Shown: positions 18,814-27,076 of the stretch, piece by piece
How positions within the stretch are numbered: the first letter of the stretch is position 1
How the letters are laid out: each line of letters begins with the position of its first letter
Source: Phycisphaeraceae bacterium
GTDB lineage: Bacteria > Planctomycetota > Phycisphaerae > Phycisphaerales > Zrk34
Assembly: GCA_028282805.1 (NCBI GenBank)
Contig: JANQHD010000010.1
Span: forward strand, 248,001 to 312,000
Direction: 5' to 3'
Length of the DNA stretch: 64,000 nt
Made by a program: the position numbers and the translations under genes
Notes under the pieces: generated by a model
The model's database searches: none
Seen by the model: the letters and a program-made list of their open reading frames with translations, nothing else
What the model was told of the DNA's origin: nothing

Positions 18814-20433
18814 ATGAAGATGATCCGACCGCAAGCGGTTGCCGCGCCGCTTATCATCGCAACAGCCTGTGCCGTCGCCGGCGCTCACACGCCCGACGAT
18901 TACGACCTGCTGAGCCTGCGCCTGGCCAACAGCGCCCGCACCAACCCGCAAGGCCAGACCATCGACTTCGGCGAGACACCCGTTGCGCCGCTGGCGTACG
19001 ACCTGATGGTGGGTCAGGCCGCCGAAGACCACGCGCTTTGGATGAGTGATAACCGCGCGAACCCCGCGATCCAAAACCCCGATTGGCCGACGGTCGAACT
19101 GGATTGGGTGCCCGATACGTTCACACAATACCAAACGCTCGACGGCCAGCCCGGCGGCACCCCCGCCACCACCACCACCGGGTACACGGGCGTGACCGTG
19201 GGCGACCGCCTGGCCGCGGCCGGCTTCGCGCACACGGCTAGCGGGGAGAACCTCGCGGTGACCCAGCCGCCTACGCCCAGCACGCCCGCGCAAAACGTCA
19301 TGAACCAGCACGACGGGTGGTGGAACATCACCGCCGACCGCGCGACGATCATGTCCGACCAGTTCACGGCGTTCGGCTACCACATGACCAGCGACAGCGA
19401 CGTGACCTGGGGCGTGCGCAACTACGCCAAGCCCTCGACCGGGCCGGCGCACTACGTGCTCGGGCTGGTGTTCGACGACAAGGACAACAGCCAGGTATGG
19501 GAAGCGCACGACACCGGCAGCCTCGACCGCGAGGGCATCGGCGGGCAACTGGTCGAGTTCTTCCACGCCGGCACGATGAGCTCGGCGGGCACGACGACCA
19601 CGCTCGGCAACGGCTCGTTCTCGATGAGCATCGCCGACGGCAACTACGACGTGAAGATCGGTTCTTTTACGTTTGAAGACGTGGCCGTGAACGGCGCGAA
19701 CGTGGACCTCGGCGACCTGATCGTCGGTGACTTCGCCGGCACCAGCTTCACCACCGCGCCGATCTGGGGCACGACGCCGGTGAGCAGCCACCGCCGGTTC
19801 GCCGCGACGGGCACGGCCAACCTCGACGGATCACTGGTCGTCTCCTTCCAGAACGGCTTCGTGCCCGCGCTCACCGACGAGTTCGAGGTCCTGCTCGCCG
19901 ACAGCATCAACGGCACGTTCTCGAACATCATCCGCATGGGCACCTACGCCGGGGGCGTGAAGTCGGCGGTGGTGTACGAGGCGGACCGCGTGGTGATCCG
20001 CGCCGCGCAACTCGGCGACACCGACCTCGACGGCGACATCGACGCGGCCGACATCGACAACCTCTACGCCAACTTCGGCTCGACGGCGAGCGAGTTCGAC
20101 GTGGCCCAGAACGGCGGCGCGGCCGACCAATCCGACGTCGACGCCCTCGTGCGCGACGTGCTCAATACCGAGTACGGCGACGCCGACCTCGACGGCAAGG
20201 TCACGCTGGTCGACCTCGACTTCATCGGAAACAACTGGGCCCGATCGGTCGGCTGGGGGCTCGGCGACTTCAACGGCTCCGGCGTGGTCGACCTGGTGGA
20301 CCTCGATTTCATCGGGACCAACTTCGGGTTCATGGCGACGCCGCCTTCGGCGCCGGCGGTGCCCGAACCGACCGCGGGCGTGCTGCTGCTGTTGAGCGTG
20401 GGCGTGTTGGCTCGGCGCCGGCGGATCGCCTGA
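18814..20433 (+). CDS. CAP/SCP-domain PEP-CTERM protein with dockerin-like repeats
   Basis: 539 aa. GAAGGAAGG precedes ATG 18814, followed by a short signal peptide (to ~AVAGA). Residues ~25-230 have the CAP/SCP pattern: LSLRLANSARTNP, LMVGQAAEDHALWM, GENLAVTQ, and a late WGVRNYAKP...YVLGLVF. A beta-domain follows, then three calcium-loop repeats at ~400-510 (GDTDLDGDIDAAD, GDADLDGKVTLVD, GDFNGSGVVDLVD) like type I dockerin/EF-hand segments. The C-terminus is a PEP-CTERM sorting signal: VPEPTAGVLLLLSVGVLARRRR. It is exported and processed by exosortase. The repeats could tether a binding partner. Confidence 0.88.
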   Translation: MKMIRPQAVAAPLIIATACAVAGAHTPDDYDLLSLRLANSARTNPQGQTIDFGETPVAPLAYDLMVGQAAEDHALWMSDNRANPAIQNPDWPTVELDWVPDTFTQYQTLDGQPGGTPATTTTGYTGVTVGDRLAAAGFAHTASGENLAVTQPPTPSTPAQNVMNQHDGWWNITADRATIMSDQFTAFGYHMTSDSDVTWGVRNYAKPSTGPAHYVLGLVFDDKDNSQVWEAHDTGSLDREGIGGQLVEFFHAGTMSSAGTTTTLGNGSFSMSIADGNYDVKIGSFTFEDVAVNGANVDLGDLIVGDFAGTSFTTAPIWGTTPVSSHRRFAATGTANLDGSLVVSFQNGFVPALTDEFEVLLADSINGTFSNIIRMGTYAGGVKSAVVYEADRVVIRAAQLGDTDLDGDIDAADIDNLYANFGSTASEFDVAQNGGAADQSDVDALVRDVLNTEYGDADLDGKVTLVDLDFIGNNWARSVGWGLGDFNGSGVVDLVDLDFIGTNFGFMATPPSAPAVPEPTAGVLLLLSVGVLARRRRIA

Positions 20434-20512
20434 ACCACAAAAGCGCAAGTGTGTCGACGCCGTGTGCCCGATGCGTTAACCTTGGCGCAAACGTGCATGC
20501 GGGAGTTGCACC

Positions 20513-21637
20513 ATGACCAAGCAGGTAGGCATTCTGACTTCGGGCGGCGATGCGCCGGGGCTCAACGCGGCGATCCGCGGCGTGGGCAAGGCCGGGTATG
20601 AAACCTACGACATGCACATGATCGGCTTCCGCAACGGGTTCCGCGGCCTGATGCAGGACCGCACGATGCCGCTGCCCAGCGAAGCATTATCCAACATCCT
20701 CACGCTCGGCGGCACGATCCTCGGCACCAGCCGCGACAAGCCCCACCGCATGCCCATCGCCGGCAAGACCCAGGACATGACCGACGCCATCGTCGAGGTC
20801 TACCACAAGCACCAGCTCGACGTGCTCGTCTGCCTCGGCGGGCGCGGCACGCAACGCAACGCCCTCCGCCTCGCCGACAAGGGCTTGAACATCGTCACCC
20901 TGCCCAAGACCATCGACAACGACATCCCGCTGACCGACACGACGTTCGGCTTCGACACGGCGCTGGAGATCGCGACCGACGCGATCGACCGCCTCCACTC
21001 GACGGCCACCAGCCACAACCGCATCATCGTGGTGGAGATCATGGGCCACCGCGCCGGCTGGCTGGCGCTGGGCGCGGGCATCGCCGGCGGGGCCGACGTG
21101 ATCCTCATCCCCGAGATCCCCTACGACGCGCAAGCCATCGCCGACGCCATCCGCGCCCGGACGCGCAAGGGCAAGCTTTTCTCGATCGTCGCCGTGGCGG
21201 AGGGGGCCCTGTCGCAAGATGAGGCGGCCGATTTCGAGAAAGCCCGTGCCGAGAAGGATGCCGCGACCAACAAGGAAGAGAAGAACGCCGCCCGTGCTAA
21301 GCTCATCGAGCTCGACAAACACCACGTGGACAACACCGTGCGCCTCACGCACCAGCTCGAAGACCTGACCGGGCTCGAATCGCGCCTGACCATTTTGGGC
21401 CACCTGCAGCGCGGCGGCACGCCCTCGGGCGCCGACCGCTTGCTGGCCACGCGGCTCGGCACCGTGGCGGCAGACCTGATCAACGAGCAGCGCTACGGCG
21501 TGATGGTCGCAGCGCGCGGCTTGGGCGCGGCGCCCGTGCCCCTCGCCGAAGTCGCCGCCAACCGAAAGACCGTGCCGCTCGACCACGAATGGGTCACGTC
21601 CGCCCGCCGCATGGGCGTCAGCTTCGGTGACGCGTAA
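20513..21637 (+). CDS. Phosphofructokinase (PfkA) family protein with atypical active site
   Basis: 374 aa. [15 protein letters not shown] (residues 9-23), [21 protein letters not shown] (catalytic Asp ~135), [19 protein letters not shown] and [14 protein letters not shown] are standard PfkA elements. Lys 132 in PKTIDND is the residue seen in PPi-dependent and group III enzymes instead of Gly. At the position of the Mg/phosphoryl-binding GGDG loop this protein reads GGRGTQ, so Asp is replaced by Arg 111. The phosphoryl donor is therefore uncertain, and activity should not be assumed. An alanine/lysine-rich insertion around ~235-260 is also unusual. It stands alone, 79 bp after the PEP-CTERM gene. 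Confidence 0.85.
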   Translation: MTKQVGILTSGGDAPGLNAAIRGVGKAGYETYDMHMIGFRNGFRGLMQDRTMPLPSEALSNILTLGGTILGTSRDKPHRMPIAGKTQDMTDAIVEVYHKHQLDVLVCLGGRGTQRNALRLADKGLNIVTLPKTIDNDIPLTDTTFGFDTALEIATDAIDRLHSTATSHNRIIVVEIMGHRAGWLALGAGIAGGADVILIPEIPYDAQAIADAIRARTRKGKLFSIVAVAEGALSQDEAADFEKARAEKDAATNKEEKNAARAKLIELDKHHVDNTVRLTHQLEDLTGLESRLTILGHLQRGGTPSGADRLLATRLGTVAADLINEQRYGVMVAARGLGAAPVPLAEVAANRKTVPLDHEWVTSARRMGVSFGDA

Positions 21638-21651
21638 ACCACCCGCCGCGC

Positions 21652-22257
21652 TCAAGCCGAACGCGACACCGCGGGGCCGACGCCGATCGCGCCGATCAAC
21701 TCGGGGAAAAATACATCGAACTCGGCAAAGAACCGTTCGCGGCGTGCTTCTAACACCTCGACCGCCCGCCGCACGTCGAACGTGCGCCCGAAACGGAGCT
21801 CGAACCGTTGCGCCATCTGCGTCATCCGTGCCGCGACCCCTTCGACCTGCGCGTAACTGTTGAGCCAGTCCTGCCCGATCATCCGGTCGACGACCGTCGC
21901 CATGCGCGGCGGCATCAGCTCACGCCCCGCCTGCAACAGCGCGTAGCGCTCGGCGACGAACGCACCCAACGGCTCGTCGTGGTGCCGCGTCCAACACGAA
22001 GCGAGCGCGTGGTCGTAGAACAGGTCAGCCAGCACGCCGCTGAAAAGCCCGCACGGCTCGCGCAGGCGAGCGCGGCTCGTTAAAAACACCGGGTGCGTGT
22101 CGGTGAACGCGTCGACCGCGCGGTGCCGGGCGACGCCCGCGGCGACCTCGGCCGGCAGGCCCGACGGCAACCGCCCGCGTACCAGGTCGGGCATGAGGTT
22201 GCCCACGGCGCTGGCCGGGGTGGCGTCCGACAGGTACAGGTGCGCGAGGAAGTTCAT
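21652..22257 (-). CDS. Acyl carrier protein phosphodiesterase (AcpH) family protein
   Basis: 201 aa. MNFLAHLYLSDATPASAVGNLMPDLVRG, HRAVDAFTDTHPVF and GVLADLFYDHALA match AcpH/DUF479. The conserved His and Asp residues form the metal-binding HD-like site of this family, which removes 4'-phosphopantetheine from ACP. The gene is 10 bp downstream of the LpxR-like gene, and the two probably form an operon. ACP hydrolysis and lipid A deacylation both touch acyl-chain metabolism, but a functional link is only suggested. Confidence 0.87.
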   Translation of the reverse strand: MNFLAHLYLSDATPASAVGNLMPDLVRGRLPSGLPAEVAAGVARHRAVDAFTDTHPVFLTSRARLREPCGLFSGVLADLFYDHALASCWTRHHDEPLGAFVAERYALLQAGRELMPPRMATVVDRMIGQDWLNSYAQVEGVAARMTQMAQRFELRFGRTFDVRRAVEVLEARRERFFAEFDVFFPELIGAIGVGPAVSRSA

Positions 22258-22266
22258 GGCCGCCGA

Positions 22267-23328
22267 TTAATCCCAGAACGTCAGCGCGATCGTCAGTGCG
22301 CCGTACTCGTCGCCGTTGCGCTGGCCGTCGAACGTCTCGGTCTGAAAGGTTTGCGAATAGGTTGCCGCGAGGGTCATGTCGTGGCGCTCGTACGCGACGG
22401 CCACGCCGCCCTGGAACTCGCCGACCAGTTCCCGCTCTTCCACGCCGGGCCCGTCCTCGAACACGCCGCCGGCGAGGAAGATGTCGTGCGCGACCAGCCG
22501 CGCGGTGCCCCGGCCGAAAAAGTAAAGCGACCAACCCTCGTGTCGCTCATCTTTCTTGCTCGTCGCCGAGGCGGGGTCGGCCAGCCGCCCGGGCCCGAAG
22601 TCATCGGGCAGGTTCCAACCGGCGCGGACCGTCGCGCCGGCCTCGGCGTTGACGTACACCGTGCCCAGCGCCACGCCCACGGTGGGGATCGCCTGGATGG
22701 CGAGGCTGTTGTCGGCGCGGGGCGTCTTCAAGTCGTAGCGCCACTTGCGGCGGCCGTAGAACTGGAACGTCGGCTCGTCGGCCAACTGGTTGTCCCACCC
22801 TTTCGGATCGGTGTCGTCGACCCATTCGTGGGTGCCGCTCTGCACCTCGTCGGCGCCGCTGGACGGGCCGAGCACACCGACGTCGAGTTGCAGGTGGTCG
22901 AATTGCCTGTTGTCGGCACGCTGCCAGTAGACGCCACCGTACAGGTACCCCGCCCACGGGCGGTCCATCGGCTGGGGCGCGGCGAGGCCGATGTTGTCGG
23001 GCGTGAACATCAGTTGGCCGGCCGTGTAACCGGCGGCGGTCCGCAACGGCCCGTCGGTAAAGCCTTCGCCGAACGGGACGTGCTTGGCCAGGTCGTCCGC
23101 CCACTTCGGCTGGTGCGCGACGGTGATGCCCATGCCGTTGGTGTAGTGGCGGTCGCGCAGGTTGTTGCGTTTGAGGTAGCCGCCGTCGTTTTCCCAGTAG
23201 GCGGTGACGATCAGCGGCCCACCGTCACGGTCGGCGTTGTCCGCGATCGGGTCATCGGTCCGGTTCTGCGCGAACGCCACAGGCGTGGCGAACGCAACGA
23301 CGTACAAACCCAAGAAGAAGCGATTCAT
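22267..23328 (-). CDS. LpxR-like outer membrane lipid A deacylase (DUF2219)
   Basis: 353 aa. The signal peptide (MNRFFLGLYVVAFATPVAFA) defines the start. Of two adjacent ATGs, the second (23328) has the better spacing to AAGGA. The LpxR hallmarks are the early acidic ENDG in TAYWENDGG, the RHYTNG motif, PWAGYLYGG, a His-containing GTHEWVDD loop, and alternating beta-strands ending in ALTIALTFWD with terminal aromatic residues. LpxR removes 3'-acyloxyacyl chains from lipid A in a calcium-dependent way at the outer leaflet. That would imply an LPS-bearing outer membrane. Alternatively it is an uncharacterised DUF2219 barrel. Confidence 0.82.
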   Translation of the reverse strand: MNRFFLGLYVVAFATPVAFAQNRTDDPIADNADRDGGPLIVTAYWENDGGYLKRNNLRDRHYTNGMGITVAHQPKWADDLAKHVPFGEGFTDGPLRTAAGYTAGQLMFTPDNIGLAAPQPMDRPWAGYLYGGVYWQRADNRQFDHLQLDVGVLGPSSGADEVQSGTHEWVDDTDPKGWDNQLADEPTFQFYGRRKWRYDLKTPRADNSLAIQAIPTVGVALGTVYVNAEAGATVRAGWNLPDDFGPGRLADPASATSKKDERHEGWSLYFFGRGTARLVAHDIFLAGGVFEDGPGVEERELVGEFQGGVAVAYERHDMTLAATYSQTFQTETFDGQRNGDEYGALTIALTFWD

Positions 23329-23628
23329 CATACATCCTTGCTCTAACGGTGTGCCCAAGAGATACAGTGTAACAGGTTCACACCCCAGGCTGACAACGCC
23401 TGCAGATCGTTGCGACATCGCCTAACAAGGTCATGTCGCTGGCAAAAGCCCTGCGAAGTGGAGCCTCGCGGCCCAATCACATCCAATTACGCCCCGAAGC
23501 GCGTACGACGCCAGGGCGTACAGATTTGAAAGACAAAGCCCCTCACAAGTGTTGGCCTGAGTCCGGGTTTCCGTGAGCGTGGCACCATCATGCGTCGACC
23601 GGTGAATCAATAGGCGAGCGATCCACGC
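23329..23628. other. Intergenic region without a recognised gene
   Basis: This 300-bp stretch separates the lpxR start from the promoter of the surface-protein cluster. I found no convincing ORF, hairpin or repeat. A promoter for lpxR must lie in it but is not clear. Confidence 0.5.
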
Positions 23629-23664
23629 TTGACTTGCAAAAATCAGGATGATAATGTCTTATCA
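23629..23664 (+). promoter_or_regulatory. Promoter with Fur/Zur-type operator over the -10
   Basis: TTGACT (23629-23634) and GATAAT (23650-23655, 5/6) are 15 bp apart. The inverted repeat TGATAA-TGTC-TTATCA (23649-23664) covers the -10 completely. That is the sequence type and position expected for repression by a Fur-superfamily metalloregulator. It starts 51 bp before the first gene of the cluster. The regulator itself is not in the window. Confidence 0.6.
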
Positions 23665-23714
23665 ATAATCGGCGCCACCCACAGTGGTACGCTTGCCGCA
23701 GCGAAGGAAGTGAT

Positions 23715-24140
23715 TTGAGACGCTGCCTGCCCATCTACTTGATGCTGACGCTGATCGCCGCCCATGGCAGCGGGCTGATTCGTGGCGTGCATCTTCTGGT
23801 GGATCACTGTCCCGTCTGTAACCACGGCGCTCTCCACACCAAATGCCAGGGCTGCAACCACGAACACGCTGGCACATCGGCAGAAACGTGCTCAGCAGCC
23901 CTTAAAGCGGATCGCGCTTGCCTCGCATCAGAACAAAACGAAACGCCCGGGAAGCATTACGATCGCTCCAAATGCCCGATCTGCCAGGCACTGGCCGGGC
24001 TTAATGGCATCGTGAACCCGCCCATCGCGGCCTTGGCCAGCAACGCACCGCCAAGAGCTGTGATTCATATCCCGGACAGTCTGCCCACATCGAACAGTCA
24101 CCAGGCTCATCTCGGGCCGCGCGGCCCCCCGGTCGTATAG
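23715..24140 (+). CDS. Small exported His/Cys-rich protein, possible metal binder
   Basis: 141 aa from the TTG at 23715, which sits at good distance from AAGGAAG (23704-23710). An ATG nine codons later would remove part of the signal peptide. Residues ~1-25 are hydrophobic (MRRCLPIYLMLTLIAAHG). The mature part contains CPVCNHG, CQGCNHEHAG and CPICQAL pairs with several His, a pattern suited to zinc or copper binding. The C-terminus is Pro/Gly-rich. I know no characterised homologue. Short DUF2946-like proteins with similar CPIC motifs accompany metal-uptake loci. It is first in the cluster behind the Fur/Zur-type operator. Confidence 0.65.
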   Translation: MRRCLPIYLMLTLIAAHGSGLIRGVHLLVDHCPVCNHGALHTKCQGCNHEHAGTSAETCSAALKADRACLASEQNETPGKHYDRSKCPICQALAGLNGIVNPPIAALASNAPPRAVIHIPDSLPTSNSHQAHLGPRGPPVV

Positions 24141-24340
24141 GACACGCAACAACTCATTGGTATCCGTGGCTGTCATTGCGACTCACATGAATCGTCTGGC
24201 AGCACTCAAGGTTTGGCGCGGGCCAAGAGCACATGCGGTGCGCTTGGGCAGTCACAGGTTGTCCTGTCGCACACCCGTAGCGGTGCGCGAACAGCCTCAC
24301 AGTATTCATTCATTGATGATTTGAGATTGGAGTTTTAAAG

Positions 24341-25030
24341 ATGACACGCATCTTCATTGTATTGCTTGGTGTCGCGGTCTTGTCGATCAGCGCCACCTCG
24401 ACGTTCGCGGCGCACGCCCATACCCACATCGGCCGAAACCAGGACCAGACCTGGGGAACTGCGGACGACGACAAGCTCTGGTTCTTCTCCGTACCCGGTA
24501 CGCCCGGGTTTCCGAATTGGGGCGAGCCGCTCGAACTGGTCTACCAGGAGTCCGGTCCGCTGGCCGGCAAGTACGCCTGTGAATACCTGTATTGCTGGCA
24601 TTCGGGGCATCCCGGACACGGCAACTGGCAGTTGGGCGGGGCTGACCCGAACACGACGCCCGATTGGCGGATTGCCCTCGAGCGGGTGGCCTTCGACGAC
24701 GGCTTCTCGATGGCGGAGTTCGACACCTTCGTCCCGGTACTCACCGCCGACGGAGCCGCGTACGAGTTCCCCAAGATTTTCATGGAAAACAAATACAACG
24801 AGAACGGCGAACTTGGCGCTTGGGGCTTCCACTACCACAAGTGGTTCATCGCGGAAGCGGCCGGGCCGGGCGAGACCTTCAGCGCCACGTTCAAGGCCAT
24901 TGACCTCGGAGCGATCGGCTTCACCGCGTCTGACGAATACACGATCTCGTTCGTGACGGTCCCCGAGCCGGCCAGCCTGGGTCTGTTGAGCCTTGGTGGC
25001 CTGACTCTGATGCGTCGTCGACGCAAGTAG
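24341..25030 (+). CDS. PEP-CTERM surface protein, all3515-like (Zur-repressed family)
   Basis: 229 aa. The signal peptide is ~1-23 (STFA-AHAH). The mature N-terminus AHAHTHIGRNQDQTWGTADDDKLWFF places three His at the likely exposed end. GPLAGKYACEYLYCWHSGHPGHGNWQLGGAD adds two Cys and four His. The C-terminus has a PEP-CTERM signal: VPEPASLGLLSLGGLTLMRRRRK. The His-rich start and the GKY.CE...CWHS core resemble the family named after cyanobacterial all3515, described as Zur-repressed PEP-CTERM proteins. The assignment is from memory and should be tested by HMM. It is preceded by a 200-bp gap with only a weak SD (TTGGAG), so it may have its own promoter. Confidence 0.72.
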   Translation: MTRIFIVLLGVAVLSISATSTFAAHAHTHIGRNQDQTWGTADDDKLWFFSVPGTPGFPNWGEPLELVYQESGPLAGKYACEYLYCWHSGHPGHGNWQLGGADPNTTPDWRIALERVAFDDGFSMAEFDTFVPVLTADGAAYEFPKIFMENKYNENGELGAWGFHYHKWFIAEAAGPGETFSATFKAIDLGAIGFTASDEYTISFVTVPEPASLGLLSLGGLTLMRRRRK

Positions 25031-25089
25031 AACCGTACGGCAAGCCGGGTGGGGTGTTTTGGTGCCCCACCCGGCGGAGGGCACAAGCC

Positions 25090-25770
25090 ATGAACCGCAG
25101 AGCATTCACCCTCATCGAGCTATTGGTCGTGGTGGCGATCATCGCTCTGCTGGTCGGCATCATGTTGCCGGCCTTGAGCCGGGCCAAGGAGGCGGCGCGC
25201 GCCACGGTGTGTTTGTCCAACCTTCGTAACACCGGTCTGGCGATTCAGATGTACGCCAACGAGCATGGCAACCACTATCCTCCCAGCTCGTGCGGGCTCC
25301 ACGAGAACGCCGCCGAAAACTGGTGGATCAACGCCCTGCAACCCTATGCCACCACGCGGCTGCTCTACCGCTGCCCCTGCGACCAAGCGACGACGTTCAT
25401 GGATTGGGCCGAGCCCCCACCCGTGGCGCAGTGGGGGGATTACCGTTGGGCCAGCTACTCCACGAACGCCCGATTCGACTTCGAGCAGCTCAGTCGCCTC
25501 GATGCGGTCCCTCAGCCCTCGCACACGATCTACGCCTGCGAAACGCCCGAAAGCGTGGTCGGAGCGGACCACGTTCATCCCGAGATGTGGTTCAGCGCCA
25601 CCGATCCGAAGAACCACGTGGCCCATGATCGTCATCTCGGCAAAGCCAACTACCTGTACGCCGACGGACATATTGACCAGCTCGTGCTGGAAGACACATG
25701 GAAACCCGGCGCACGAAACCTATGGAACCCCAAGAAGGCTCCGACATGGTCCGGGCCTTTGGACTACTAA
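25090..25770 (+). CDS. Type II pseudopilin-like prepilin with H-X9-DG motif
   Basis: 226 aa from ATG 25090 after GGAGGG. MNRRAFTLIELLVVVAIIALLVGIMLPAL is a textbook prepilin N-terminus (cleavage before FTLIE, Glu at +5). The C-terminal part contains H-LGKANYLYA-DG, an exact H-X9-DG processing-associated motif typical of planctomycete and verrucomicrobial prepilins. Paired Cys (CPC and later YACET) may form disulfides. It lies 59 bp after the all3515-like gene and 20 bp before the second PEP-CTERM gene in the same direction, so the three are probably cotranscribed. These prepilins are highly multiplied in such genomes and their individual roles are unknown. Confidence 0.88.
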   Translation: MNRRAFTLIELLVVVAIIALLVGIMLPALSRAKEAARATVCLSNLRNTGLAIQMYANEHGNHYPPSSCGLHENAAENWWINALQPYATTRLLYRCPCDQATTFMDWAEPPPVAQWGDYRWASYSTNARFDFEQLSRLDAVPQPSHTIYACETPESVVGADHVHPEMWFSATDPKNHVAHDRHLGKANYLYADGHIDQLVLEDTWKPGARNLWNPKKAPTWSGPLDY

Positions 25771-25790
25771 CGAAAGACAAGGAGTACGAT

Positions 25791-26435
25791 ATGCCACTTC
25801 GACGAATGATCTGCTTGGCTATACTGACGTTCAGTATCTCCGGTTCTGTTGCCTTCGCAGATTGCCCATACGATCACCTGTTGGTCGGGCAAGACGAAGG
25901 AACCCTGTTCCTGGATACGCCGCAGCTTTACCGACACTGGAACGCCGACTGGGGCACCAACCTGAATCCCTATGGACAGGAGTATTACGAGTTCACCGAG
26001 ATGTACGGCGGCGGGTACATCCGCGTCGAACCCGGCTTCGCCGAGAGCACCGATCCGATGCATGCCCTGGAAGGCACGCGCGGGACGGACTACAACATCC
26101 TCGTCGAGCGGGTCTTCGCCACGCCCGGCTTGCTTTTCTTCGATGACCTGATGCAACCGATCCTGACCGCCGATGGGTCAACCTTCGCGCTGAGCGATTA
26201 CGCCAACCATCACGTCCACATGCGCTACCACCTGCCGGACGGCCTGGACCCGACGCTGCCCTACACGGTGTCGTATCGACTCACGGATACAACCGGGACA
26301 TACGCGGATTCGGATGTTTACACGTTCAACCTCGGCGCTGCGCCCGAGCCGGCCACGCTATCGCTGCTGGCGATTGGTGGGATCGCCCTGATCCGTCGGC
26401 GACACCGCGCGATCAAGAACTCGTCGACGTTTTGA
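25791..26435 (+). CDS. PEP-CTERM surface protein of unknown function
   Basis: 214 aa. AAGGAG (25779-25784) sets ATG 25791. The signal peptide ends near VAFA. The mature protein has many Tyr/Asp/His residues (DCPYDHLLVGQDEGTL, NHHVHMRYHLP) and a general plan similar to the protein at 24341: a mid-protein 'PILTADGSTFALSDYANHH' against 'PVLTADGAAYEFPKIF', and 'LPYTVSYRLTD' against 'DEYTISFVT'. The two may therefore be distant paralogues. The C-terminus is APEPATLSLLAIGGIALIRRRHR, a PEP-CTERM signal with a short hydrophilic tail. It is the last gene of the cluster, followed by a strong terminator. Confidence 0.82.
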   Translation: MPLRRMICLAILTFSISGSVAFADCPYDHLLVGQDEGTLFLDTPQLYRHWNADWGTNLNPYGQEYYEFTEMYGGGYIRVEPGFAESTDPMHALEGTRGTDYNILVERVFATPGLLFFDDLMQPILTADGSTFALSDYANHHVHMRYHLPDGLDPTLPYTVSYRLTDTTGTYADSDVYTFNLGAAPEPATLSLLAIGGIALIRRRHRAIKNSSTF

Positions 26436-26560
26436 GATAGGCGACCCGCTGCTCAGTCGGTCGAGAGGACGATCACTCCTCTTGACCGGTTGGGCCGGCG
26501 GCGCTGGGGAAGACACGGTCCCTAACAAATGCGATGCGGCCCCACCCCAACCGGCCATTG

Positions 26561-26600
26561 ACGCAAAAAGCCCCACCTGATGGCGGGGCTTTTTTTGCGT
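26561..26600. terminator. Bidirectional intrinsic terminator
   Basis: AGCCCC...GGGGCT forms the stem core, extended by A-run/T-run flanks (26561-26574 against 26585-26600). On the plus strand the stem is followed by seven T and ends the PEP-CTERM cluster. On the minus strand it is followed by five T and ends the tRNA transcript. Confidence 0.85.
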
Positions 26601-26601
26601 A

Positions 26602-26673
26602 AGCGGGTGATGGGATTCGAACCCACGACATTCACGTTGGCAACGTGACGCTCTACCACTGAGCTACACCCGC
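26602..26673 (-). tRNA. tRNA-Gly (anticodon GCC)
   Basis: 72 nt reading on the minus strand. The 7-bp acceptor GCGGGTG/CACCCGC is perfect. The D arm is GCTC...GAGC, and the anticodon arm TCACG-TTGCCAA-CGTGA carries anticodon GCC. The T arm is GTGGG-TTCGAAT-CCCAT, with discriminator T. The 3' CCA is not encoded. A terminator follows directly. Confidence 0.96.
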
Positions 26674-26809
26674 GTGGGGGGTTAGGTATGTTAACGACAC
26701 CCCCCCGCAAGTCAATACGCCCGGTGATCGGCTCCGTCTTGCGTGCGACACAACGGCGGCCTACCTTGATCGTCGGCTGAGGGCCGTCTGGTGAAGGAAA
26801 CGCCGCTGA

Positions 26810-27073
26810 ATGCCTTACTTAGTCACCGAGTTCGAGCAGACGCCCAACCCCAACGCCCGTAAGGCTTTGCTGGACCAATCGATATGCGCCGGCACGCGCA
26901 GTTACCTCAGCGCCGAGCAGGCCGGGGGCGACCCGTTGGCCGAGGCTCTTTTTGGCATTGCCGGGGTAAAGAGCGTGATGATGTTGGGCGATTTTGTGAC
27001 TATCAACAAGCAGCCCGAAGCCGCTTGGCCGCCGATCGAAGCGGCCGTGAGGCGCGTGCTGAACGAGGTGTGA
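26810..27073 (+). CDS. Stand-alone Nfu/NifU N-terminal domain protein
   Basis: 87 aa. EFEQTPNPNARKALLDQSIC and DPLAEALFGIAGVKSVMMLGDFVTINK match the Nfu N-terminal domain (PF08712 type), normally fused to the CxxC Fe-S scaffold domain. That scaffold half is missing: the ORF ends three bases before the next ATG region and no CxxC follows. The domain is thought to mediate partner recognition in Fe-S transfer, so a single-domain version may be an adaptor. GAAGGAAA lies 11 bp before the ATG. It is adjacent (3 bp) to manA, with no obvious functional link. Confidence 0.82.
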   Translation: MPYLVTEFEQTPNPNARKALLDQSICAGTRSYLSAEQAGGDPLAEALFGIAGVKSVMMLGDFVTINKQPEAAWPPIEAAVRRVLNEV

Positions 27074-27076
27074 ACG

